In this document: positions 42,292 through 53,900 of the stretch, in pieces
How positions within the stretch are numbered: position 1 is the first letter of the stretch
Layout of the letters: each line of letters begins with the position of its first letter
Assembly (NCBI RefSeq): GCF_033807575.1
Contig: NC_084704.1
Location: 28,807,968 to 28,871,967, forward strand
From: Cydia pomonella
Taxonomy: Eukaryota; Arthropoda; Insecta; Lepidoptera; Tortricidae
DNA length: 64,000 bases
Direction of reading: 5' to 3'
The notes under the pieces: generated by a model
What the model saw: only the letters and a program-made list of their open reading frames with translations
The model's database searches: none
What the model was told of the DNA's origin: nothing
Made by a program: the position numbers and the translations under genes

Positions 42292-45200
42292 ATGGATCAG
42301 ATGCTATCAAGTCCTTATAACATACCGGGGATTGGTACCCCTTTGCATCAACCCGAGGAGGACCAGCAGATCCTGCCGAACGCGCTACAGCAGCAGCAGC
42401 AACAACAGCAGCAACAACCGCAGCCGCAGATGCAGTCACTGGCGACTATGAGCTCTCCGCTCGTGGGCTTCGGGGGGCTTATTGGCACCCCACAGCGCTC
42501 CATGCACACATACGCTCCCACCGCCAGCTATGCCACTCCACAGCAGATGATGCAGCCACAGACCCCGGTAAATATAAGAAAACAACCTGTTGACTTGTAT
42601 TGCTATATTCAAGGACAAAAATTATAATTATTACCTTGTTGTTTATTAGAGGCTGTTTTGTATGAAGGATAGCTTCAATAATGTAATTCCGTGATGCATA
42701 AGATCCTTGATGCAGCCTCTGGACTAGTTTTACGCAGAAGACCATCAGTTCCCTGCGCGTCCAATATAATAATGGTTTCAGGATGTTGTTGGGGCTGCCC
42801 TGTTTCTGCAGCGCATCGAGTATGTTTGCACAAGCTCGCACAGATGATTACTATGCCATAATAAGAAAGAGGATTGCCTCGTTGCTCTGCAGAGTGCGGG
42901 CCAGCTCCAACCCCATCCTGGCTACGGTAGCGGGCCGATACGACTCACCTGTTGTGCGACATTTTGAGGGTATCATGACCGCTACCAGGTGATTGTTTGT
43001 TATTGTTTGTTATTAATTGTTGCTGTACTTTTCGCTTTTCTTTTTGTCTTTTTGTATTTGTTGTACTAACACTTTGTTTTAAACCTTAAATGTTACTAAC
43101 CATTATGGACCATTGTTGTCTTTTGAAATAAATAAATTAAATTAAATTATAAGTATCTGAAGTTCTTGAGACATTCAATATTTTTTGTGGCACTCAAAGG
43201 AAAAAAAAGTAACCGTTTAAGTTTAAATAATTATTGAACTGTTGAGAGTACCTGATGGAGATAAGTCCTAAGAGAGATTAATTTAGTACACGGCGGGAAG
43301 AAGTTGATAACTCAAGAAATAAATTTGAACTAAGGTTCAGATTTATTCTGTTTTATCTCATGAGTTATCAATTTCTACCTATCATACCATACCATATGGA
43401 ATTATCCTTTTGAGGTGCTAAATAAAACAATACAGAAAGAAAGAAGAATGAAATAAAATCACCTGCAAGGCACCTACAGGTGTATGATCAATGACTTCAT
43501 CCTTGTAATAAAATAACCATCATGTTTCAACACTACCAATTCAAAGTAACAGACACTATATTTATCATGCTGTCACATAGACAACAACCACCATCATTTC
43601 TGTTCTGGTTTAACTGTTGTTTTTATATCTCTTCAAGTGGCATGTGTCATTTTTGAGTTATTGAAATTTCGATTTTATTTCAATTAATCAAATTTGAAAT
43701 TTAAATGACATAATCGGTCGGGAGACGACCGCCTACCACTCCAAGGGTTAAAATCACACCTAACATTTTAAATGCACATGAATTATTATGTCAATCAAAA
43801 GTAATAACAAATTTACATGCTCACTGGTACTTATTTATGAACTCAGAATTCAAATGCTTACTAGGTTTACTGAAATCATGTTTCTATGTGAATGTGGTGT
43901 TGTTGGATCTTGGATGTGGCACCCACCAATTAAAGATAATCTAAATATGTAAACAATACTGTGTTGATTTATGAAATGAATTACTGGTTATGATTCCTAG
44001 CAATGCTGTTTTTGATTGCCACTTTATCAATATAAAATTGCCTACACAGAGTATTGTATCCTCCAATCCACTGTCTTACTTCTTTTGCTGGTTCTGATTT
44101 ACATAAGTAATATGAACATGTTATTTGAGAAATTTTATATTAATTTTGTGCAGCAAAACATGATGTCACCGTTGATCACAAGTGGGAACCTAGCCAGCCA
44201 ACAGATGATGTCACAAGCCAGTCCAGCCCCAATGACTCCGATGACCCCACACTCTGCCGACCCTGGGATTCTGCCACAACTGCAGTAAGTTACTGGAATT
44301 GTTGTATCAGACTATTACTTACAAAAGCTGACCTTGTCAGGCCCAACTGCATCCCAATGTACACTTATTTCAAAAAATAATCCAATTTATTACCTATACA
44401 ATAAATTCAAAATCTAGTAATCAGTATGGTGGTTGTTATGAAATTTATGTAGCCCATTTTTGAATAGTATAGTATCACTAAAACTCAGCTTAATTAGCTT
44501 TTGTAACAGTGGTGGAAGTATATTACCAAATTTTATAAAAACTGCCACCATGTCAAGTCAAGGGAACACTAGCCCTAAAACTTGGTGAAGTATTTTTGCA
44601 TTGTACCTATTCATTACCTACATAACTATATTTGGTTTGAGACCGTGAGATTTTGTATTAATTTATTGTCTGGGCCAAGCCAAGTCAATCAAAAAAGCGG
44701 TATGGCCGTACCATCCTTTTCTCGAAGCATTTCAGGCCATTTTCGACCCGCTATAACTTTGTTGTGGATAAAACTAGAAGCCTGAATTTTCAGTAACCGA
44801 GCAGGCATTGTATAAACAGTGTATTTAAAATTTCATTCAAATTGAACCAGTAGTTAAAGAACTAGTCAAAGTTTCTTAATTTTGTCACTCACTCAAGTCA
44901 CTGACTGATTGATCATCAAAACTCTAAGGCCCTTCTAGCAGACATAGAAGCTTCAAATTTAGAATATACAGTAGTGGAAAAAAATCTATCATATTGTGAT
45001 TTTTCTGTAAAATATTTCAAATTAGATGAAGCCAAGAACTGAATTTGTTGATAACTAATCAAAAAAGGTTATATTGATTCATTCTCAACCAGTTATACGC
45101 TAACATGTACATATTTCGAAATTCAATTTTTTTTTTTTTTATGGAGGATAGGCAGGCGTTTGACCACGATCACACCTGATGGTAAGTGATGATGCGGTCT

Positions 45201-48200
45201 ACGGTGGAGCACGCTTACCTATGAGATACCTATTTACTCTAGCCTTGAAGAGATTCAGATTGTACTCATACGGAAACACAGACTCGGGCAGGGCATTCCA
45301 CTCCTTGGCAGTTCGCATAAGGAATGTTGAAGCGAAACGCTTCGTGCGTATTTGTGGAATACCTACCATGAAGCGATGCCGAAGTGCCGATTGTCTGGTA
45401 GTCCGATGGTGAAATGGGGACGGAGGAATAAGGTTGTGCAATTCCTCAACACACTCTCCGAAATGTATCCTATAAAATATCGTTAGGCTGGCAACCTTGC
45501 GACGATGCTCCAGACTTTGAAGTCGAGCATTCGTCAGATCGTCGTCATTAATAATAGGGTTGTTTCCAATTTTTTGAAACGCTTGTATTACGTTCTACAT
45601 TAACTAAAAGTTGCCCTAAAATTCAACTTTTATACTAAAAACGGCTTTAAATATGTTAAATTAACAAAATATATTTTGACAGATGCTTTCGCGCCCAAAA
45701 CGCTCTTTGAAAATTGTGTGACGTCACAGTTTACGGTTTGACATACACACGTAGAAGATACGAACTGTCAACTGACATTTGTCATTTGTTGTTTATCGCC
45801 TAACTGTCAAGTGTCAATCCGAGAGTTGTGACGTCATCAGAATCTTCAAAGACGTTTCGAGTTTGGTCACGTGACGTGTGCCAAAAGATATTTTAAATTC
45901 AATATTTACAAAAATATGTTCATTACAGGTCCCCTCAAAGTAATTTAACATGTTCTTATAACCCAAAAGAATTTATTAGGATACAATTCTGCCCTAAGAT
46001 TTGTAGATGGAAACAACCCTATTCTCTTGGCCCTCCTCTCGACTGACTCGAGCGCCTCAAGCTGGTATTTGGCTGAACCATCCCACAGATGTGAACAGTA
46101 TTCCACACACGATCGGACTTGTGCTTGGTAAAGGTCGAGCAGCTGCCTAGGTGTAAAATACTGCCTCACCTTGTTGAGGATGCCCAGCTTTTTTGCTGCT
46201 AACTGTGCTTTCGACTCGATGTGCGGGCCGAAGTTGAGTTTCGAAGTCAGCGAGATTCCGAGAAGCTCAAGATGGTCGGTTATCGGAAGGGATACATTTC
46301 GGAAAGTAGGAGTCAGATGGAATGGACTCCGTTTAGCGGAGATAAGACGAATTCATTTTTCTGGATTTTAGCGTCCGTCACTAGTAGTATTTAAGTCGAT
46401 AAAAAAACGGAATATCGTGCTATTATTCATAATAATATTTGTAAGAACTATCAGTTCCGTCATGGGGAGACCTCGTGGAAATAAAAACTTAACAGTACCT
46501 ATTATAAATGGCTCTTCTCAATTATAAATGGCTTCACACAATCGACGCTGGCTAAGCAATTTCAAGTTCATCAGTCTACTATATCGAAGGTTTTGAAACG
46601 AGAAAAAGCTCACGGAGGTAACAAAAGGCCCAACAGACCTGGTCGCCCACGCTGCACATCAAGTTTGGTAGACCGCAACATTTTGCGAATAGCAAGACAC
46701 AATCCACGACTCACGACGAGCGACATTATGCGGGAAATATCGTGTGGAAATTCAGTTTCTGTGTCCGTACGTACTGTAAGAAATCGCCTGATGGATGGTG
46801 GACTTCGTGCTCGTCGTCCTGCAAAGAAACCACTGACTTCCAAGAAAAATCGAGCAGCTAGAAAAAAATATGCGAAAGAACATCTTTCTTGGACTGCGGA
46901 AATGTGGGAAAAGGTAATCTGGAGCGATGAATCCAAGTTTTTACTATTCGGAACAGATGGAATTACCTACGTACGACGTCCCGACAATGCTCGCTATGAC
47001 CCCAAGTATCAGCTCCCTACAGTCAAACACGGCGGCGGCTCCCTTATGGTGTGGGGCTGTTTCAGTGCAAGTGGAGTTGGTCCTTTACATCGAATAACTG
47101 GCATTATGACATTTATGACGAAGGAAGTTTATGAAGGAATATTACAAGATGTGTTTCTTCCCTGGGTACGCCAAAATTTCGGCAGAGCGTTTATGTTTCA
47201 GCAAGATAATGACCCGAAACATTCGTCTAATCTTGTTAAACAATGGTTCAGAAAACGTAGAGTGAGGGTTTTGGAATGGCCCAGCCAAAGTCCGCACTTG
47301 AATCCTATAGAAAACCTATGGAAGGAGCTAGGTCGTCGTGCGAGTGCAAGAATGCAAGAAATGTCAACGAAAGATTTGAACAATTAAAGGAAGGGTGGGA
47401 ACGCATTCCAAGTTCTTTCCTCGCGAAGTTGATTGCATCACTGCCCCGAAGATGCCAAGCTGTTCTTGATGCAAAGGGTTTCAGTACCAAGGACTAATCT
47501 AATATTTTGATTTTCAGTGCAGAATCTGTAATTTTTGTTGTTTTCTTTATTAATAAACCACTTTTACCTATATTTCGAGTATTAGTTATTTTATGCACTT
47601 TTTAATAAACTCGTACAAAACGAGTTTCTTATATGGTGTCATACAAATGTAGTATATGATTTTACTCTCCATCTAAAGGACTTTCACGTGATAATCGTTT
47701 AGGCAGCCATAAAAAAATACTTAAAAAAAACACAAATATGATAGATTATTTTCCGCTACTATGATAAGTGTTTAGTGTATAAATCAAGGAAAAACTCCAA
47801 TATGTTGCAATTTCGGTCCAGTTTTCTAGATACACCAACTGCTCACTAATACATTAATAACTTTGTTATCCCATATAAATGTATAGGATTACAAAGTTAC
47901 ATTTGCAGGGAATGAATCAGTGTACCTGTATATGTATAATATAATGAAATTCAGGAAGTATTTTATTTTTCGGCAACGCACATGTAATATCTCTGGTGTT
48001 GCAGGCGTCCATAGGCTGCGGTGACTGCTTACCGTCAGGCGGGCCGTATGCTTGTTTGCCACCGACGTGGTATTATAAAAAAAAGTAGGAGGTACCGGAC
48101 AGTGTTGAACGTTAATTAGAATTGACATATTAATTCGTAAACCGTAACGGACAGTATTTAAAACATAAAAGATTAGCTAATTACGTAATAACTTAAGACA

Positions 48201-49499
48201 GAAGGTCCCTTAAGTAGAGACTGAATAAATTAACTGACTTGGTATTACATGGATCTCCCAACTTTTTACGGTAGAAGAACTGAGTTGCGAGACTTGGTTT
48301 TTTTTACAAGTTATGTTTTTGATGGCATACCTACTTACCCCAGACTGAGATATTCTTCGTCCTTTTATTCAAACCCAAAAGATGTTTCATGTAAAACACA
48401 CTTTTACTGTCTAGCCCAGTGCTGGGCAAACCTCCACGGGGGGCCAGAAAATAAAAAAAAATAAAACCGAGGAGGGCCTGAACTGCAGAAAAAATGCATT
48501 TTAGTTTGAAACCGTTAACCGGAGCTGGCCCGCGGGCCGTACTTTGTCCTACACTGGTCTAGCCTTTGTTTGCTTGTTTGCTTTCCAGGAACATAGTATC
48601 AACGGTAAATCTAAATTGCAAGTTAGATTTAAAAAAGATCGCGCTCCACGCCCGCAACGCTGAGTACAACCCGAAGCGGTTTGCAGCCGTGATCATGCGT
48701 ATCCGAGAGCCCCGGACGACGGCGCTCATCTTCTCCTCCGGCAAGATGGTCTGCACGGGGGCCAAGAGTGAGGAGGACTCCCGGCTGGCGGCGAGGAAGT
48801 ATGCTCGGATTATACAAAAGCTTGGGTTTACTGTAAGTTGAAAGATATGTGAGGATTATGCCGGTCTCCACACCTGTCCAATAAAAACCCACGTTTTATT
48901 GTCTATTTAGCGTTCTTTCTTTGTTATAAAATGATAAATCAAAGCATTGTCATTGATACCCGTTTTTGAAGTAGGTAATGCTGCCTTAAAACAGGTTGAA
49001 GTTTATCCTATACAAATTTTTCATAAAATTCGCTTTTTACGTAGACGATTCCGTCCTCTATTACTAACCGCTATTCAACAGACCAAATAGCAGTCTCATA
49101 CTTTAATAAAATTTGCGATATCCCTATCGCCAACCAAAAGTTACAAATACAATCTTTCCACTATTTATGTATAAAGCTTTTTTTTAAGGTGAACAAGTAC
49201 ATCATACATTTTATTTATTCCAGGCAAAGTTCCTTGACTTCAAAATACAGAATATGGTGGGAAGCTGCGACGTCAAGTTCCCCATTCGCCTTGAAGGCCT
49301 AGTGCTCACTCACGGCCAGTTCAGCTCTTATGAGCCTGAACTTTTCCCTGGACTGATCTACCGTATGGTGAAACCTAGAATAGTTTTATTAATATTTGTC
49401 TCTGGCAAAGTAGTATTAACAGGTGCCAAAGTACGACAAGAGATTTATGAAGCTTTTGATAATATTTATCCAATTTTGAAAAGTTTCAAAAAACAGTAG
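42292..49499 (+). CDS. Tbp: TATA-box-binding protein, 4 coding exons (308 aa)
   Basis: TBP nucleates TFIID and serves all three RNA polymerases. Coding exons are 42292-42567, 44154-44284, 48589-48832 and 49224-49499; all junctions are GT/AG and in phase, with an acceptor at 42266 before the ATG. The N-terminus MDQMLSSPYNIPGIGTPLHQ and a run of ten Gln (about residues 33-42, CAG/CAA mixed) match insect TBP, as does PMTPMTPHSADPGILPQLQ. The core saddle has both direct repeats: NIVSTVNL, KLDLKKIALHARNAEYNPKR and TTALIFSSGKMVCTGAKS, then QNMVGSCDVKFPIRLEGL and LLIFVSGKVVLTGAKVRQ. The key DNA-intercalating phenylalanines are in place. AATAAA is at 49635. Intron 2 is 4.3 kb because of nested transposons. 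Confidence 0.97.
42620..43148 (+). mobile_element. LINE 3' end in TBP intron 1
   Basis: A plus-strand frame at about 42820-42990 reads MFAQARTDDYYAIIRKRIAS then LLCRVRASSNPILATVA, a LINE ORF2 C-terminal pattern. It is followed by a 3' UTR and AATAAATAAATTAAATT at 43126-43145. Confidence 0.6.
45128..46369 (-). mobile_element. LINE fragment inside the Tc1 element
   Basis: Poly-T at 45128-45141. The minus strand reads TKRFASTFLMRTAKEWNALP then ESVFPYEYNLNLFKARVNRY, and further upstream RQYFTPRQLLDLYQAQVRSC then VEYCSHLWDGSAKYQLEALE. Together these are the C-terminal part of a CR1/Jockey-type ORF2, separated by a MITE at 45557-46019. Confidence 0.8.
45557..46019. mobile_element. TA-flanked MITE, copy B
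   Basis: GGGTTGTTTCCA...TGGAAACAACCC with TA on both sides. It splits the LINE reading frame. Same family and nearly the same sequence as 40865-41328. Confidence 0.85.
46462..47495 (+). pseudogene. Tc1/mariner transposase, broken
   Basis: Starts MGRPRGNKNLTVPIING. A short tandem duplication around 46505-46530 ('attataaatggct' twice) then breaks the frame. The main frame (46593-47387) has the second HTH (RGRPRCTSS-type to SVRTVRNRL) and the DDE signature: WSDESKF, FQQDNDPKH and SPHLNPIENLW (DD34E-like). A second frameshift near 47340 moves the C-terminus (NVNERFEQLKEGWERIP then SLPRRCQAVLDAKG) into another frame. It is thus inactive. Confidence 0.88.
47988..48088 (+). mobile_element. LINE 3' tail fragment
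   Basis: 'tgttgcaggcgtccataggc', 'gcgggccgtatgcttgtttg', then 'tattataaaaaaaa'. Same family as 52638-52735. Confidence 0.6.
48417..48556. mobile_element. hAT MITE (140 bp) abutting TBP exon 3
   Basis: The ends CAGTGCTGGGCAAAC and ...TACTTTGTCCTACACTG are imperfect inverted repeats. An exact 8-bp duplication GTCTAGCC lies at 48409-48416 and 48557-48564. The acceptor of TBP exon 3 is at 48588, so insertion changed the branch-point neighbourhood. Confidence 0.85.
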
Positions 49500-49634
49500 G
49501 TTAGGTTGTTTGATAATTTGTTGTTAAGTTATTTTCTGTGAAGTTCATTTTGAGTGGTGAAAAAGAGTTTGAAAAGCATTTTTTTACTAAGACTAATTTG
49601 TACAAATAAGTTCTTGATTTAAGGATAATTGATA

Positions 49635-49640
49635 AATAAA
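49635..49640 (+). terminator. TBP polyadenylation signal
   Basis: AATAAA 136 nt after the TBP stop, followed by more A-rich sequence. Confidence 0.65.
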
Positions 49641-49802
49641 TAAACAGAATGATTTTTGTTACGTTTTTCTTCTATTTCTTAAATTCCCAAAGAATCATTT
49701 TAAGGTCAAGTGGCAGGAGTTGGTTATGTAAAAGTTAGTTCAGCCAGATATTATTGATGGAGTTGGCTACTTCCTCAGTATGGCACAAATGTGCAATAAG
49801 AC

Positions 49803-50161
49803 CATAGAGAAATAAGTAAGCATTGAGTGCTCACTCCATGCATCAGTTTTCTTACCGAAATGCTCAACTAACGGATTTATCAGTACCACTAGATGTCACG
49901 GGGTGTTGCGGCTGACGAAAAGTGTATTGCTCAACAATTTACAACTAATATTACAAGCAGGAGTTGAAAATAGAGTTCCGGTTAGAATATTAACTGAAAA
50001 TTGTTGAGCATTAGGCTTTTCGCTCGTCGCGACATCTATTGTCAAGTAGCAGTACTAATAAATCCGCTACTCGACTACAAAAATAATAAGCGTTTTGGTA
50101 AGAAAACTTATGTACGGAGTGAGCACTCTATGCTTACATGATGCTTACTTATTTCTCTATG
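49803..50161. mobile_element. MITE with nested inverted repeats (359 bp)
   Basis: CATAGAGAAATAAGTAAGCA and its inverse form the ends. A second inner pair ('gagtgctcactcc'/'ggagtgagcactc') follows, and a third, 'gctcaacaattt', is near the centre. Non-coding. Confidence 0.75.
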
Positions 50162-50237
50162 ATAATAGAAGTGTCAACCTTCCGTAAAAATAACGATGAT
50201 GGCGTCCTGTATCTCGCACATACATGTTGAAGCTCAG

Positions 50238-50339
50238 AGGGCCTACCGCAAACCACGTTCGACGGGTTGCCTCCCTGTCACACTTATATACAAGTGCGAC
50301 AGATAGGCAACACGTCGAACGTGGTTCGCGGTAGGCCCT
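50238..50339. mobile_element. 102-bp foldback MITE, copy 2
   Basis: Same family as 35752-35861. Arms begin GGGCCTACCGC; CAG is on both sides. Confidence 0.8.
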
Positions 50340-50451
50340 CAGGTTACATGTGCCATACGCGAATATTTGCTTAAGTTATATCACGATACATACATTTAGT
50401 CAGAATTCGCGTATCATTTGTATCAATCAGCGTCTTTAGTTGCTCCAGTTA

Positions 50452-50570
50452 AGGTAGACGGCCTGCAGCGCACGCATTGGACACATTATACGCAACGCGC
50501 ACTTGTGTAACTTTCTGTACAAAGAATACTAAAATCCGTTGCGTGCGATAAGGCCCTGAGGACGTCTACC
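50452..50570. mobile_element. Small MITE upstream of WASHC4
   Basis: 'ttaaggtagacg' and the inverse 'cgtctacctttaa' as ends, with GC-rich arms ('cgcacgcattgg'/'ccgttgcgtgcg'). Diverged arms. Confidence 0.5.
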
Positions 50571-50963
50571 TTTAATAACCTCCACAAGTGCCTGAACATT
50601 TTGTTTTTCAAGGTATGCAAGATGGAAATATTTATGGCAAATTGCAACACTGCGCTAAATGTCACTGTCAAAACTACCCAAATTACCTCCTTGGAAAGAT
50701 TTGGATTTCATCTACAAGTTCAAGTTTATAAGTTCATAATTTTTATTAATGTAATGTGTATTTTCTTCTAATTTTAGGCTAATTTGTGGTTTCATTAATT
50801 GTTGACGTTAGTCATGCACTATATTTAGAGTACGGTTCAGTATAAGTGGAAATTGTCGCATACGGATTTTTAAAGCTGTGGGCGGATTATTTTTTCCGGT
50901 GTCAAGAATTTAACAAAAAAATGCTATAATAATTAAAAGTAAATATATTTTCCATTTATAATA

Positions 50964-53900
50964 ATGCGTGCCGACGTCGAGAAAGAAGCAGGCTCGACGC
51001 TCCTGAAAAAATATGGCCAGTTCTTCAAGCAGCAATATCAGGAGTGTATATCAATATCTAACAATGAATACTGGGAAGGAAACAAAACATATTTACCCGT
51101 GCAAGTGGTTATGGAGTCATGCGAACTCATTCCTATTACAGAATTGGTTTCATCAGATAACACTTTAATGACAAAAGTACTCAGTGTTCTTTCTTCACTT
51201 TGTATTGAAGTGATGACCTTAAAACGGGAAGCATATGACAGGTTTGTTGTTATCCTTAAATCTTTTGAATGATTAAACCTTATACAACTTAAATATATTT
51301 GCAAATAAGCTGTTTTGAAGTTGTATGAAGTAATGATTTCTTTATTAAGTAATAACTTTTTATGTAAAAAAATTACAGGCATTTTATATTCCTGGCTGCT
51401 TATGATGAATACAGCAAAAGTGACATCAGTTCACAAATGGAAGCAATATGCCAGCTAAGTGCCTTCACAAGCCGCTGTGAAGACACATTGAAGAATCTCT
51501 GCACACAGACCTTTGCTCTATTTGCTGAGAACATAATCAACCTATGTAAGTAGTTTGTTTTTTTGTGTTCCTCAGCAGAGTGATCTAAAGTAACCTGTTC
51601 TGAAGATGATCACTCTCCTAATATAGGCTACCAAAAAGTCTAAATAGTCTAATATTAATGTAGTGGCTGATATTATCCGAGGATGATCCATTTAAGAAAG
51701 CTATTTTATAGTATTGTATTTTTTTACAATCTTTGAATATTATAACTAGAAATAGCATAATATGATATTTAAAAAAAAATTACATATGTTTGTGAATGTT
51801 TGCAATTGCCAAAGCACATAAATTTATTTTATTTCTCGATATTTTTTTCTTATAAAACACTGATAAGTGGCACAGTGGCCTCCTAGCCTACCTGGTAGTG
51901 ACCCTGCCTATAAAGCAGGGTGTCCTTGGTTTAAATTCGGATAAGGACATTTATAGAAGTAAACACAAGTGTATCACAAATATTTGTTCTGAGTTAGAAA
52001 TGTATATAAATAATACAAGTATTTATATTTAACTCTATATTATTGTTGTCTAGTGCCTTACTGAGCTTACTGTGGGACTAGTCCCATTAATATTTATTTA
52101 TAACAATTGATTTCAGCAAAGTTCCAGCTTCATTACATAATCAACCACATAGGAGAGATGTTCACTACTGTAGTTCTTTTGGAGCTCTTAATCTCCAGTT
52201 CATCTCTGACCAGGAATTGGTACAATTATTGCAAACAGCTAAAATCCTTGAAGAAGAGTGCAGAAACTGTGGACTTGGCTGATGATAAGTTCATTGCAGT
52301 TTTGGGAGCTATTGACAACATAACAGCTAAAGTTATGAGTGATGACATTGTGCTGAACTCCCTTAACAGCCTGCTTGGTCTAAGGAAGACCCTGATAGAC
52401 AGGAATTGCTCAATGATTGCTGATCAATTCAGTCATTATCTGAGGCATGCCATAGCCAGCCTTGACAAGCTAGTGCAAGACAAGCCCAATGTAAGCAGTA
52501 TGAACAAGTGTATTAAAATTAATGCACTTTTTGTATTGAATTCACACTTGTTTGGAAATAATGACAAGAAGAATTTCAAGGCTCTCATCGAACTCAACAC
52601 TAAGGTATTCAAAACAATTGATAATTGGTAGTTAAATATCTCAGGTGTTGTAGGCGTCCATAGGCTACAGTGACTGCTTATCATCAGGCGGGCCGTATGC
52701 TTGTTTGCCACTGACGTGGTATTAAAAAAATAAAAATAAATGTAAACAATGTGTTTTTACATTTTTGGGTACCTGAAACATTTCTCAGTTACCCAAACAA
52801 ATAGAAAACTAACTCAATCTGTTCCTCATCTTTCTGACACTAACTATTTCAATGATTTGTGTAAAGTTTTCATCTTCCCTCAAATAACTAAAGAAATATA
52901 GTATAGATTTTTGCTGAAAATATTTTTTTTAATGGTGCTACTATGCTAAAAATATTTATGCATACCACCATGCCAGTCATTACAGAAATGTATAATGCAC
53001 AACTTTCTTGGTTTACTGTAAGTTTGTACAAAAATGAAATTTTACTTATGAATTTATACATAATTATGTATTTTGTTTTCTTACAGGCACATAGCATACC
53101 AATTGTTGGAACTACAGTTTGGTTCCCAGAACAATTTCTCCAAAGATATTTATCATCACTTTGTGCAAGCTATGGAAAGTTGTCCCAGACAATGCTTAAA
53201 GCCCGGCAAGCATATATGAGTAGCAAAAAGTCGTCCCTGGCTCGAGATGTTACTACTCTCCAGGCAGTGTGCACGCAGTGGGTACTCAACATGGAGGATA
53301 TCTATTCCTCTAGTCATCGAGAGTTAGGAGCGGCAGAAATGAATGTACACTCCAAGACCCTTCTAGATGGACTTGATTTGGCATCCAATATCAACTATTC
53401 TATCTTAACATTAATCAACCTGCACCTATGTTTAGGCATACCACTATCGAAAAGCGTACTGAAGTCATTGTTTGAGGTAACAGAGGTACTTAAGAGTATA
53501 AAAAACGCAGTTAGCCGAAATCACGATCAGATATTGAACTCCGTAAACATGGTTATTCAACATCTGACTTTTCAAGCGACATGTTCCATTCTAGAAGTGA
53601 AAAAGACATTAATGGGTGACAAGAACTATGCAAATAAGAGATTAGATGACTTGACATGTATTGTCATTGCAGAAAGAGCCCTCAAGGGGCCAGTCACATT
53701 AGAGCGTAACATTGCTGCCAACGTTGCTCTAAGTTTTATTCCAGAAAGCATTTATCTTGACGATAGCTACGAAAAACTTGGGTTTCTACTTGAAAAAATA
53801 CAATCACTGGCAAACTTTATGAAAGTAATGGAAGACTTATGTAATTGCTCATGGGTAGTTTGGCATCAAAATGTCATACCTATTTATTTTGAACAGAATT

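Larger units (their letters stand above)
44969..47762 (+). mobile_element. Tc1-like element, interrupted, in TBP intron 2
   Basis: The left end CAGTAGTGGAAAAAAATCTA and the right end (inverse 'tagtagcggaaaataatcta') form terminal repeats. TA precedes the left end; the right TA is mutated. A LINE (45128-46369) lies between the left end and the transposase. Confidence 0.75.
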
